Shown here in pieces: positions 45,264-53,412 of a stretch of DNA of 64,000 nucleotides (position 1 is the first letter of the stretch; each line of letters starts with the position of its first letter). The position numbers and the translations under genes are program-made. The DNA is from Methylobacterium radiotolerans JCM 2831. GTDB lineage: Bacteria; Pseudomonadota; Alphaproteobacteria; Rhizobiales; Beijerinckiaceae. Below the pieces are notes generated by a model, which worked only from the letters and a program-made list of their open reading frames with translations, did not search any database and was not told the DNA's origin. Location: contig NC_010505.1 in the NCBI RefSeq assembly GCF_000019725.1, positions 2,731,001 to 2,795,000 on the forward strand, given 5' to 3'.

Positions 45264-45878
45264 CACACGCCGGTTGATCGCCTGCTGCATGAGCGGCACG
45301 AAAACCGCCTGGGGCGAGAAGACCGCCAGCGCCAGGACCGCCATTAGCGGGTTGAGGTACAGCATGTACCCGAATGTCCCAGCCACGATGCCGCCCTGCA
45401 GGACGGGTTCCGACACGCTCAAGCCGACGAAGCCGCCCACCGGTTCCACCTCCGCCAGGACGAGCGAGACCTCTACGCCCTCGACCTCGGCGCGGTCTCC
45501 CGGCGCGAGCTTGCCGAGGTCATCCAGCAGCGTCTTGCGGAGCCGGCGCACGGCACTCTCGCTGACGTAGCTGCGGTACACGTTGAGCCCGAGCTTCAGC
45601 GCGCCCATCGCTACGGCGGCCGCCAAGTACAGGAGCGCGAGAGAGGCGATGGTCCGGGCACTCCCCCCGGGCAACGCCTCGTTGACGATGCGCCGCTGCA
45701 GCTCAAGAGGCACGAGGTCCGCCACGAACAGGACCATGGCCATGACCACCAGGGCAGGCTGATGCGACCAGCTCGTACCCTTGATGAACGCGAGGAGCGT
45801 CCGCGGCGTGGCGAGCCTACCGCGTCGCTGCCCAGGGCCGGTCAACCCTGAGGCCGGAATCACGAGTGCGGGTGACAT
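45255..45878 (-). pseudogene. 5' part of ABC-type transmembrane gene split by IS256 element
   Basis: ATG 45878 with GGAGG just upstream. The product reads through PRTLLAFIKGTSWSHQPALV into exporter-type membrane helices (ALVVMAMVLFVADLVPLELQ, ASLALLYLAAAVAMGALKLG) and stops matching at INRRVVTR, where the insertion starts. ABC exporter fold type 1, without ATPase domain in the ancestral gene. A FixK-type box lies 132 bp upstream in the spacer shared with the next Usp gene. Confidence 0.8.
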
Positions 45879-46010
45879 GGGACCTCCATGCCGAACCTCA
45901 TGTCCTCAGCCGGCAAAAGGCGGCATTGTGCTCGATCAACCGGTCCGGACACCGCCCTCATCCCGCTCCAGGAAGCTCGCCCCCTTTTGCTTGCGGTCGA
46001 CCCTGTCCCG

Positions 46011-46024
46011 TTGAGCTGGATCAA
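46011..46024. promoter_or_regulatory. FixK/FNR-type box before usp-cytochrome-usp operon
   Basis: TTGAGCTGGATCAA, 68 bp upstream of the Usp gene at 46093 (plus) and 132 bp from the split ABC gene (minus). Confidence 0.72.
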
Positions 46025-46092
46025 GGTCCAGGCCGGATGCGCGAGCGAGTGTGCCTCCACCGGGCCGGCAACCCCGGACACCGGAGGCAGAC

Positions 46093-46908
46093 ATGCGGAT
46101 CTCAAACATCATGGTCTCGGTCGACCTCGGAGCCGCGGCGGCGGACCGGGTCCAACTGGCGGCCGGCCTCGCGGAGCGGTTCGGGTCCAAGCTGACCGGC
46201 GTCGCCGCACGCCCGGTCCTCGGACCCATGCCGGTCGGCGACATGCTGGAGGTCGAGCGTGTCTGGGCCCTTGAGGAACGCCTGACCGACGAGCAGCTCG
46301 CGGAGGCCAAAGCCCTTTTCGAGCGCGAGGCTTGGCAGGCACGCAAGACGGGCTGGCACTCGGCACCCACCGATCCGTTGGCTTACCTTGGTGCGCATGC
46401 GCGCACCGCCGACCTCGTGGTCGTCGGCCGGCGCGGGCCTGCGGACGGTGACCCTGGTCCGATGGCGGTGCCTACCGGAGGCCTGCTGATGGAGGTGGGA
46501 CGTCCCGTGCTGGTCGTCCCGCCGAGCATCGAGCACCTCGCGATCAAGCGGGTCGTGGTGGCTTGGAAGGATACGCCCGAGGCCCGTCGGGCCCTTCATG
46601 ACGCTTTACCGTTCTTGAAACAGCCCGAGCAGGTTTGCGTGGTGGCGGTGGGACCGGACGCGCAGCACGTGGGCGCCGAGGGCGCGGCCGAGTACCTGTC
46701 CGGGCACGGGATCAAAGCCACGACCCACCTGCTGCGCAAGCCGGAGATCGGCCCCGCGGACGAGATCCTTCGGTTCGCCCGACAGGAGGACGCGGACCTG
46801 ATCGTGATGGGCGCCTACGGGCATAGCCGGCTGCGCGAGTGGGTCTTCGGCGGCGCCACCCGCGACATCCTGCAGACGACCCCCGTCTGCTGCCTGATGA
46901 GCCACTGA
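46093..46908 (+). CDS. Tandem universal stress protein
   Basis: 271 aa: N-terminal Usp half (ISNIMVSVDLGAAAADRVQL) and C-terminal half (IKRVVVAWKDTPEARRALHD), closing with MGAYGHSRLREWVFGGATRD, the nucleotide-binding loop. GGAGG precedes ATG 46093. Its last base overlaps the cytochrome start (TGATG), and another Usp follows, forming a usp-cytc-usp operon. Close in sequence to the Usp proteins at 48442 and 55226. Confidence 0.93.
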   Translation: MRISNIMVSVDLGAAAADRVQLAAGLAERFGSKLTGVAARPVLGPMPVGDMLEVERVWALEERLTDEQLAEAKALFEREAWQARKTGWHSAPTDPLAYLGAHARTADLVVVGRRGPADGDPGPMAVPTGGLLMEVGRPVLVVPPSIEHLAIKRVVVAWKDTPEARRALHDALPFLKQPEQVCVVAVGPDAQHVGAEGAAEYLSGHGIKATTHLLRKPEIGPADEILRFARQEDADLIVMGAYGHSRLREWVFGGATRDILQTTPVCCLMSH

Positions 46909-47240
46909 TGCGCCCGGCGGCCATCCTCCTCGCCTGCATCCTGGCACCCTTGCCGTTCCTTCCCGCCGCACCCGCGACGGCCTGGGACCGGCAGGTGAGG
47001 CAGGGCGAGACCCTCGCCCGCACCAACTGCGCCCGGTGTCACGCGGTCGGCCGCATCGGGAAGAGCCCGCTGCGGGCCGCGCCGCCCTTCCGCGAACTGC
47101 ACACGCGCTACCCGGTCGAAGATCTCGCCGAGGCGCTGACCGAGGGCATCCGCACCGGCCACCCGAGCATGCCCGAGTTCCGGTTCGACCCCGACCAGGC
47201 GGAAGACCTGATCGCATACCTCAAATCCCTGGAACGCTGA
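46908..47240 (+). CDS. Periplasmic class I c-type cytochrome
   Basis: 110 aa with a signal peptide (RPAAILLACILAPLPFLPA, cleavage near ATAWD) and one heme site CARCH at about residues 41-45 in TNCARCHAVG. The axial Met is in HPSMPEFRF near residue 87. Single-domain electron carrier, perhaps donating to a terminal oxidase or other periplasmic reductase. Start overlaps the preceding stop. Confidence 0.9.
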   Translation: MRPAAILLACILAPLPFLPAAPATAWDRQVRQGETLARTNCARCHAVGRIGKSPLRAAPPFRELHTRYPVEDLAEALTEGIRTGHPSMPEFRFDPDQAEDLIAYLKSLER

Positions 47241-47255
47241 GCGAGGAGACCTCCC

Positions 47256-48116
47256 ATGTACCTGCGCTGCCTGCTCGTCCCCACCGCGCCGGGCGTCGAC
47301 CCAACCCGCCGGCTGGACGCCGCCCTGCGCCTCGGCCGACGCCTGAACGCCCATATCGGCGTCTGCTTCATGGCGCCCGGGCCGGCGGACGTGCTCGCGG
47401 GCATGGCGAGCCTCGTTCCCATGGACTGCCGGACCATCGAACTCATCGAGCAGGGCGCACGCGAAGCCGCGCCCGAGGGCAAGGCAGCTTTGGAAGCGTG
47501 GTGCGCGCGCGAGGGCGTGCCGTTGACCGCGAAGCCAGAGCGCCTCGACGCGACCTTTGCGACCTGGACAGAGCGCAGCGGCGAGGTCGAACCGTTGCTG
47601 ACGCTGGCAGGGCGCGTCAACGATCTAGTCATCGTCGACCGGCCCGACCCGAAGGTGCCCTTCACCGGCCGGGCGCTCGACACCGCCCTGTTCTCGGTGG
47701 GACGGCCGACGCTGATGGTCGGCGACACCGTTCCGTATGACCTGCTGAACCACGTCGTGGTCGCCTGGAACGGCAGCCTGGAAGCGACGCGGCTGATCGG
47801 CCAGTCCATCGACCTGCTGCACGAGGCGACCCGGGTCACGGTCGTGCATGCGAGCACGGAGCGTTTCGACGAGACGCGGGCAGCCGACCTGTGCGGCTAC
47901 CTGCAGTGGCACGGGGTCGTGGCCGATGCCGTCACCCTACCGGTTCAGGATGGCACCCCGGTCGGCGCGGCCATCCTGGCCGAGGCCGAGCGGCGGGGCG
48001 CCTCCATGCTGGCGCTCGGCGCCTACACGCACAGCCGTGTGCGCGAGTTCCTGCTCGGGGGCGTCACCCGGCATGTGGTCGAGCACGCCCGCATTCCGGT
48101 CCTCATGGCCCACTGA
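47256..48116 (+). CDS. Tandem universal stress protein
   Basis: 286 aa, more divergent than its neighbours. YLRCLLVPTAPGVDPTRRLD opens the first half; LNHVVVAWNGSLEATRLIGQ near residue 168 opens the second; ALGAYTHSRVREFLLGGVTR is the binding loop with Thr for Gly. GAGGAG lies upstream of the ATG, 15 bp after the cytochrome gene. Same operon as the two genes before it. Confidence 0.9.
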   Translation: MYLRCLLVPTAPGVDPTRRLDAALRLGRRLNAHIGVCFMAPGPADVLAGMASLVPMDCRTIELIEQGAREAAPEGKAALEAWCAREGVPLTAKPERLDATFATWTERSGEVEPLLTLAGRVNDLVIVDRPDPKVPFTGRALDTALFSVGRPTLMVGDTVPYDLLNHVVVAWNGSLEATRLIGQSIDLLHEATRVTVVHASTERFDETRAADLCGYLQWHGVVADAVTLPVQDGTPVGAAILAEAERRGASMLALGAYTHSRVREFLLGGVTRHVVEHARIPVLMAH

Positions 48117-48166
48117 TCATCGGGCCTGCAAGGCGGCGAACGTAGTCCGGACCGCCCTGCCCCCAC

Positions 48167-48442
48167 TCACCGCCGCGGGGCGTGGCAGTGCATGTGAGGG
48201 GGCGTCGAGCCGCAGTCCAAGCTACAGGTCTGGCGTGGCTTGCAGAACCACTGCAAGGTCCCGCTTTTCAGGCAGGACCCCGTGCAGTGACGATGGGGCG
48301 CGTTCGCCGGCTCGATGAAGGTACCTTTCGCGTCAGGCGAGCCGGCTCCCGGTTCCGCGCGGGTGGCCGGCGCGGTCGCCGCGATCGTGACGAGCGCCAA
48401 GAAGGCGGTGCGTACCATGACTGCCCACTCGACGACCGGCAT
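48167..48442 (-). CDS. Small secreted cysteine-rich protein
   Basis: 91 aa. A signal peptide (MVRTAFLALVTIAATAPATR, cleavage near RAEPG) precedes a short mature domain with six Cys: HCTGSCLKSG, WFCKPRQTCSLDCGS and HMHCHAPRR. His and Cys density suggests metal binding or three disulfides. ATG 48442 overlaps the Usp stop (TAATG); ATG 48418 would also keep the leader. Not recognised as a named family. Confidence 0.7.
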   Translation of the reverse strand: MPVVEWAVMVRTAFLALVTIAATAPATRAEPGAGSPDAKGTFIEPANAPHRHCTGSCLKSGTLQWFCKPRQTCSLDCGSTPPHMHCHAPRR

Positions 48443-49248
48443 TAGTGGCTCATCAGGCAGCAGATGGGCGCGCCGGCCAGAAGGCCGCGGGTGACGCCGC
48501 CGAAGGCCCACTCGCGCAAGCGACCGTGGCCGTAGGCGCCGGTGACGATCAGGTCGGCACCGTGCTCCGCGGCCGCCTCGACCAGCGCCTCGGCGACCGA
48601 CGCGCCCTGGGCGTCGTACTGGACGCGGATGGCGTAGACACCATGGGCTTGGAGGAGGCGAAGGGTGTCCTGCCCGTTACCGCCTGCCCCGTCGTTGACG
48701 GAAACGATGACCACCTCGGACGCGCGCTTCAGAAACGGGAGCGCGTCGGACACGGCGCGCCGCGCCTCGCGCGTATCCTTCCATCCGACCACAACGCGCT
48801 TCGCGTCGAGATGGTCGACCTTGGGCGGGACGACGAGCACCGGTCTGCCCAGGTTCATCAAGGCGTCGCCCGGATCGACCGATAGAAACGGGTCCCTGTC
48901 GTCTTTCCGGCCGAGGATCACGAGCTCGGCGGCGGCCGCATGTGCTGTCAGGAATGCCAAGGGGAAGTCGAGATTCGACCGCCACTCGGTCCGGCTGCGC
49001 CCACCCGAGGCTTCCTCGAACACCGCATGGGCTCGCGCGAGATCGTCCAGGACGGCTTCCTGGATCGAGGGGATGCAGTACGCACCTCCCGGCGTCGGAC
49101 CGACCGGGCAGCCGCCGTAATCCGGCATCTCCGCCGCGACACCAATCAGGCCGGCATGGAAGTCGTCGGCGAGATGGGCGGCCAGGCGAACGCGGTTGCG
49201 CGCCTGATCCGTCAGGTCGACCGCGACCATGATGCTCGCGTAGGTCAT
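48442..49248 (-). CDS. Tandem universal stress protein
   Basis: 268 aa with TYASIMVAVDLTDQARNRVR at the start, AKRVVVGWKDTREARRAVSD near residue 148 and TGAYGHGRLREWAFGGVTRG at the end. An inserted loop with Cys residues (GGCPVGPTPGGAYCIPS near residues 45-62) is shared in part with the Usp at 55226. It is between the BON gene (upstream, 97-bp gap) and the Cys-rich secreted protein (overlapping), all minus strand. Confidence 0.93.
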   Translation of the reverse strand: MTYASIMVAVDLTDQARNRVRLAAHLADDFHAGLIGVAAEMPDYGGCPVGPTPGGAYCIPSIQEAVLDDLARAHAVFEEASGGRSRTEWRSNLDFPLAFLTAHAAAAELVILGRKDDRDPFLSVDPGDALMNLGRPVLVVPPKVDHLDAKRVVVGWKDTREARRAVSDALPFLKRASEVVIVSVNDGAGGNGQDTLRLLQAHGVYAIRVQYDAQGASVAEALVEAAAEHGADLIVTGAYGHGRLREWAFGGVTRGLLAGAPICCLMSH

Positions 49249-49345
49249 GGAAGTTCTCCGGGTCGGAGGGTATCGGGGTCTGACGGGCGACGGGATGATC
49301 GCGGCTGGCGCGGGGCCCGGTGGCCCGGCCAGCCTGCGTCGCGGC

Positions 49346-49993
49346 TCAGGCCAGGGTCAGGTGGTCCTCGACGGCGTGCACGCCCGGCGCCGACCAAGCC
49401 GCGCTCTCGGCGAGCCGACGCTCGTGCCAGGCGTTCACCTTGCCCTCCAGGACAACCCTGGCGTCCTTGACCGTCACCTTGATCGCGTCAGCCTCAAGCT
49501 CGGCGTTACGCTTGAGCGCCGCCATGATCCTCGCGCGCACGTCCGGCACGCTCGCATTCGGGGTCACTTCGATGTTGTTGATGATGCCGGCCACGCCCGC
49601 GAGACGCTTGATCGACCCGTAGGCCTCCTCCCGCTGGTACTGCCACTCGACCTTGCCGGAGAGCGTCACCCAGCCGTTCTGGACCTTCACCTGCACGGCG
49701 CCCCTCGGCACGGTCACCGACCAGTCGAGCATCTGCACCGCGCGTTGCGCCAAGTCCTCGTCGCGCGGCGGGGTCTCGCCACCGAAGCGAACCTTGATCT
49801 CCTCGACCACGCCGCGGACGCCGCGCACCTTCTGGGCTGCCTTCTCCGCGGCGACGCGTTCCGCGTAGCTGCCGACATGACCCGAGAGCGTGACGATGCC
49901 GTTCTCGACCGCGACGCCGATATGGGCCGCGTCGATGCTGGGGTCGAAGTCGAGCTCGGCGATGACGTTCTGGCGGATCAGCTTGTCGCCCAT
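49346..49993 (-). CDS. Triple BON-domain protein
   Basis: 215 aa, third paralog of the BON set. DPSIDAAHIGVAVENGIVTL, VQVKVQNGWVTLSGKVEW and IKVTVKDARVVLEGKVNAW mark the three repeats. GGAGGAG precedes ATG 49993 (an ATG at 50014 is less well placed). FixK-type box 72 bp upstream. Followed by Usp and the secreted Cys-rich protein on the same strand. Confidence 0.9.
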   Translation of the reverse strand: MGDKLIRQNVIAELDFDPSIDAAHIGVAVENGIVTLSGHVGSYAERVAAEKAAQKVRGVRGVVEEIKVRFGGETPPRDEDLAQRAVQMLDWSVTVPRGAVQVKVQNGWVTLSGKVEWQYQREEAYGSIKRLAGVAGIINNIEVTPNASVPDVRARIMAALKRNAELEADAIKVTVKDARVVLEGKVNAWHERRLAESAAWSAPGVHAVEDHLTLA

Positions 49994-50041
49994 TTCGGTC
50001 TCCTCCGATAACATCCAGGCCGTCCCCGGCCGAGGTCCACG

Positions 50042-50494
50042 CTAGGTGCGGCAGGCGGTCGGGCATTGATCCAGCGCAAAGGGTTCGCCCGCCGCGATGC
50101 GCCCCAGCATCGGGCAGGTGTGGGGGCACCCGGGGACCGCGCAGCCGGCGGTTACGGCGGAGACCATGTCCCGGGCATCGAACAGCCGGTCGAACAGAGG
50201 CACGTCAGCGAAGGCCTTCGGCACCTGGGCATCCCCGGAGATCAGGGCGAAGGGGATGCCGCGCCGGCGGAGCGCGCAGGCCAGAGGGAAGCCGGGTCCC
50301 CGGTTCAGGTCGACGCTGACCACCGCGAAGTCCGGCGGTGTCCCGTCCAGGCTCTCGGTCGCCTCGTCGGACGTACCGTAGGGACCGCTCACCGCGCAGC
50401 CAGCGTCGGCCAGAACGTCCTCCAGCCACATGCCCGGTAGTGCCTGCGGCTCCGCGACCAGCACGACCGGCCGCCCCTGTCTTCCGCCCACCAT
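50042..50494 (-). CDS. Receiver-like protein with Cys-rich tail
   Basis: 150 aa. The first ~115 residues follow the receiver fold (VVLVAEPQALPGMWLEDVLA, FAVVSVDLNRGPGFPLACAL, IPFALISGDAQVPKAF), but the acidic pair is replaced (AEP) and the conserved Lys is absent, so phosphorylation may not work normally. The C-terminus has five Cys (CAVPGCPHTCPM...QCPTAC), unusual for receivers. Start 50494 is the best in-frame ATG. The box for the downstream BON gene is inside its 3' end. Confidence 0.65.
   Translation of the reverse strand: MVGGRQGRPVVLVAEPQALPGMWLEDVLADAGCAVSGPYGTSDEATESLDGTPPDFAVVSVDLNRGPGFPLACALRRRGIPFALISGDAQVPKAFADVPLFDRLFDARDMVSAVTAGCAVPGCPHTCPMLGRIAAGEPFALDQCPTACRT
50066..50079. 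promoter_or_regulatory. FixK/FNR-type box before BON-usp operon
   Basis: TTGATCCAGCGCAA inside the 3' end of the receiver-like gene, 72 bp upstream of the BON gene (minus). Confidence 0.72.
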
Positions 50495-50554
50495 CTCCCG
50501 ATTCCCGCTCCTGGCTGCGATGGACCGAGGATCCGCCAGGCGGAGCGGGTCGCC

Positions 50555-50568
50555 TTGCGCTAGATCAA
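50555..50568. promoter_or_regulatory. FixK/FNR-type box before receiver-like gene
   Basis: TTGCGCTAGATCAA spans the Nramp stop codon, 60 bp upstream of the receiver-like gene (minus). Confidence 0.68.
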
Positions 50569-51894
50569 GGGAAGCACGGAAGTGCCGAACATGGCGAGCA
50601 CCGCCAGCAGCATGCAGGCCGTGGCCGCCCACCCGAGCAGCTTGAGGGGACCTCGCACCGCGAAGGCGCCCATGACGTCGGAGCGGGCGGCGGCCAGCAT
50701 CATCACCGCCATGACCGGCACCGCGATGACGCCGTTGACGACGGCACTCCAGTACAGCGCCCGGATCGGGTCGACCGCACCGAGGCTGATGACCATGCCG
50801 ACGAGCGTGGCGAGGGCGACGGTGCCGTAGAAGGCGCGCGCCTCCAGGATCCGCCGTCCGAAGCCCACCGGCCAGCGCCGCGCCTCGCCCACCGCGTAGG
50901 CCGCCGAGCCGGCGAGCACCGGGACCGCCAGCAGCCCGGTGCCGATGATGCCCAGCGCGAAGACCATCGCGGAGAACGGGCCGGCGAGCGGGCGGAGCGC
51001 CTCCGCGGCCTGGGCGGAGGTCTGGATGTCGATGATGCCGTTCGGGTGAAGGACGGCTGCCGTCGTGACCATGATGGCGAGGGCCACGAGGTTGGAGAAG
51101 CTCATGCCGACGAGGGTATCGACCTCGATCCGATGAAGCGCCCGGGTTCCCTGCTCGGGCGCGTGCAGCAAATCCCGCCGCCTTGGGAAGGCGTGCAGGT
51201 CCTCGGCCTCCTCGGCAGCCTGCCAGAAGAACAGGTACGGGCTGATGGTCGTGCCGAAGAGCGCCACCAGCGTGGTCAGGCCGCCGCCGCTGAGGTCCAC
51301 GTGCGGCACGGCCAAGGCCACGCCGAGGTCCCGCCAGGACACATGCGCGAAGATCACCACTCCGAGATAGGCGAACAAGCTGAGCGTCAGCCACTTCAGG
51401 ACGGCGACGTAGCGCGCGTATTGCAAGACGAGCTGCATGTAGACGCAGATGCCGGAGAACAGCGCGACATAGAGCCAGCGTGGGCCCGGCAGCAGCAGGT
51501 CGAGGGCATCCGCCATAGCACCAAGGTCGGCCCCGAGGTTCAGGATGTTGGCGGTGAGCAGAAGCAGCACCACGGCCTGGAGCAGGCCGTTCGGGTAGTG
51601 CTCGCGCAGCACGCCGGCGATGCCGTGGCCGGTGGTGCGCCCGATCCGCGCGGAGACCATCTGCACCGCCGCCATGAGCGGAAGGGTGTAGAGCATGGTC
51701 CAGCACAGGCCGTAGCCGAGCTGTGCCCCCGCCTGACTGTAGGTAGCGATACCGCTGGGGTCGTCGTCCGAGGCACCGGTGATCAGGCCCGGCCCGAGCA
51801 CCCGTAGGAGGCGCGGCTTCGAGGGGCCGACGGCGGGGCTCGGCACCTCCGGATCATCGACCTCCGCGGCCGCGGCGAGGGGCGAGGTGCTCAC
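50560..51894 (-). CDS. Nramp-family divalent metal transporter
   Basis: 444 aa, about eleven membrane segments. LGPGLITGASDDDPSGIATY is the TM1 substrate motif (DPSGI instead of classical DPGN, typical of a divergent Nramp branch); the TM6 region reads VALFGTTISPYLFFWQAAEE. The changed TM1/TM6 residues leave open Mn2+, Fe2+ or Mg2+ as substrate. Its ATG overlaps the stop of the upstream frame (ATGA), so it is translated with the 85-residue gene. Confidence 0.88.
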   Translation of the reverse strand: MSTSPLAAAAEVDDPEVPSPAVGPSKPRLLRVLGPGLITGASDDDPSGIATYSQAGAQLGYGLCWTMLYTLPLMAAVQMVSARIGRTTGHGIAGVLREHYPNGLLQAVVLLLLTANILNLGADLGAMADALDLLLPGPRWLYVALFSGICVYMQLVLQYARYVAVLKWLTLSLFAYLGVVIFAHVSWRDLGVALAVPHVDLSGGGLTTLVALFGTTISPYLFFWQAAEEAEDLHAFPRRRDLLHAPEQGTRALHRIEVDTLVGMSFSNLVALAIMVTTAAVLHPNGIIDIQTSAQAAEALRPLAGPFSAMVFALGIIGTGLLAVPVLAGSAAYAVGEARRWPVGFGRRILEARAFYGTVALATLVGMVISLGAVDPIRALYWSAVVNGVIAVPVMAVMMLAAARSDVMGAFAVRGPLKLLGWAATACMLLAVLAMFGTSVLPLI

Positions 51895-52148
51895 GCCGCG
51901 GACTTCGACGGCGCGGGCGTCGCTCCTGGGCGGACGGTGCGCGCGACCCGCAGGGCCGCGGCCAAGTCATCCCGGTCCGTGCCGTAGCGGCGCCAGAGAC
52001 CGTCCAGCCACTCCGGTCGGCCGGCCTCGGCGTCCGGGATCTCGGAGAACGGCACGTGGTACATGCCGTCGAGCGCCTCGATGCCGTAGCCGGTGACGGC
52101 CCATTGGCGGCCTTGCCAATGCACGGGTTCGGTCAGTTCGTGGCTCAT
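51891..52148 (-). CDS. Small hypothetical protein (85 aa)
   Basis: Starts MSHELTEPVHWQGRQWAVTG with GAGGAGG six bases upstream, so an independent start is well supported, although the same frame stays open upstream through the ion-channel gene. Compact soluble protein with several Trp/Tyr; family not recognised. Stop overlaps the Nramp start. It is the second gene after the box at 52431. Confidence 0.7.
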   Translation of the reverse strand: MSHELTEPVHWQGRQWAVTGYGIEALDGMYHVPFSEIPDAEAGRPEWLDGLWRRYGTDRDDLAAALRVARTVRPGATPAPSKSAA

Positions 52149-52158
52149 CGCGACCTCC

Positions 52159-52374
52159 TCAGGCGGCCCGTTCGGACAGTTCGACGACGTCGCAGGTGTC
52201 GGCCCGCAGCCGCCAGTCGACGACGCCAGCGCACTCGCAGAACATCGCCTTTGCGGCGCAGGCGGCGGCGACGTTTGAGCCGGCGGTGACGACGACGTGA
52301 TGCTGCAGGGCGCGGTGGTCGTGGCCGCTGTCGTCCGGCACGACCTTGTGGAAGGTGACGAGGTACTGGCGCAT
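52159..52374 (-). CDS. Small hypothetical protein (71 aa)
   Basis: MRQYLVTFHKVVPDDSGHDH start, GGAGG seven bases upstream. It contains a small Cys cluster (ACAAKAMFCECAGV) and ends LSERAA. Ten bases separate it from the 85-aa gene. It overlaps, in a different frame, the open extension of the ion-channel frame; its own FixK-type box and ribosome site favour it as real. Not recognised. Confidence 0.65.
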   Translation of the reverse strand: MRQYLVTFHKVVPDDSGHDHRALQHHVVVTAGSNVAAACAAKAMFCECAGVVDWRLRADTCDVVELSERAA

Positions 52375-52399
52375 CGCGGGCCTCCGTTCGAGGTTCCGG

Positions 52400-52976
52400 T
52401 CGATCCTGCGGGCCGTGGTGTCCGGCGGCCTTGATCCAGCGCAAGGGGGCGGCCCAGCCAAGCGTCGGAAGCCGGAGGGAACAGGCGGTCCCGGCCCCGC
52501 TCGGCCGCGAGACTGGGGCGGGCCTGGGCGGCCCGATGGGCGTGCGCCTTCCCGTGCAGCGGCCAGTACCGTTCCATGGCGAGGTAGGTGAACGAGGCCG
52601 ACCAGCCGATCAGGAGGAGTCCGTTGAGCGCCTCGACGCCGGCGAGCAGCCGGGTATGCGAGGTGGGGAAATGGTCGCCGAAGCCGAGTGAGGTGTAGGC
52701 CACCACGGAGAAGTACAGGCAGTCCTCGAAGGACGTCACCGGCGCGCCCGCGAAGGCGCCGATGCCGAGCCGGAGCACGAGGAGCCAGTAGGCGCCGGCA
52801 TAGATCCAGACCGCCACGGTGTGCCCGACGAAGGTCATCAGCACCACGGCCAGGATGCGCAAGCGCGGCGGCACCGGCAACTCGGCGAGGTGCTCGGAGG
52901 TCAGCCGCAGCGTCTCGTAGAGCACCAGGATCGTGGTCGTGACGAGGACGACGCTGGCCGTCATTGCGAGGAGCAT
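52400..52976 (-). CDS. Two-transmembrane ion channel (Kch-like), 3' end undefined
   Basis: ATG 52976 opens a membrane protein with two or three helices (AMTASVVLVTTTILVLYETL; LAVVLMTFVGHTVAVWIYAG) and a pore region FEDCLYFSVVAYTSLGFGDH with the selectivity-filter-like TSLGFGD, typical of two-TM potassium-channel-like proteins. A final helix (LNGLLLIGWSASFTYLAMER) should end the fold. No stop follows: the frame runs on through the regulatory box at 52431 and across the 71-aa gene to 51891. The end given here is a guess after the last conserved residues. Confidence 0.6.
52431..52444. promoter_or_regulatory. FixK/FNR-type box before small-protein/Nramp operon
   Basis: TTGATCCAGCGCAA, 56 bp upstream of the 71-aa gene. 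It lies within the open extension of the channel frame (encoding LALDQG). Confidence 0.72.
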
Positions 52977-53069
52977 GGCGCTTGCCCGGGTGAGCGTGGC
53001 GGCGCGAGCCTGCCTGGCGGGGCGAGCGCGTCCTTGTCCTAGCGCTAGTCGGCAGGCGTCGGGGCGCCT

Positions 53070-53083
53070 TTGACCGAGATCAA
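53070..53083. promoter_or_regulatory. FixK/FNR-type box in divergent spacer
   Basis: TTGACCGAGATCAA, 72 bp upstream of the lipoyl-like gene (plus) and 93 bp upstream of the ion-channel gene (minus). Confidence 0.7.
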
Positions 53084-53155
53084 CGCGGTCCTCCATGGAA
53101 CGGCATCTTCTCTCTGAGAAGCCACGAGGCGGACGCCGGGATACGGGAGGTGACC

Positions 53156-53395
53156 ATGGCCGACGTGCATGTTGCCGAGGAGCTCTGGTCCACGGGGATG
53201 CTGCCCGAGGGCGTCCTGGAGCGGTGGTTCGTGGCGGACGGGGCGCGTGTGCGGGCCGGCGAGGCCGTGGCCGCCGTGCGCATCGGCGAAGCCCTGCACG
53301 ACATCGCCTCGCCGGCCGAAGGCCGCCTGATGGTTCTCGCACCCGTCAACGAGGTGGTCGACCCCGGCTGCATCATTGCCGAGGTCCACGCCTGA
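53156..53395 (+). CDS. Stand-alone biotinyl/lipoyl-like domain
   Basis: 79 aa covering one hammerhead domain: ERWFVADGARVRAGEAVAAV, then ALHDIASPAEGRLMVLAPVN and a final VVDPGCIIAEVHA. The hairpin that should hold the modified Lys (ETDKA-type) reads RIGEALHD, so lipoylation or biotinylation looks impossible. GGGAGG is five bases before ATG 53156. First gene of the lipoyl-SPW-cytochrome-glk set. Confidence 0.75.
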   Translation: MADVHVAEELWSTGMLPEGVLERWFVADGARVRAGEAVAAVRIGEALHDIASPAEGRLMVLAPVNEVVDPGCIIAEVHA

Positions 53396-53412
53396 CATCC
53401 CGGAGGCAGCTC

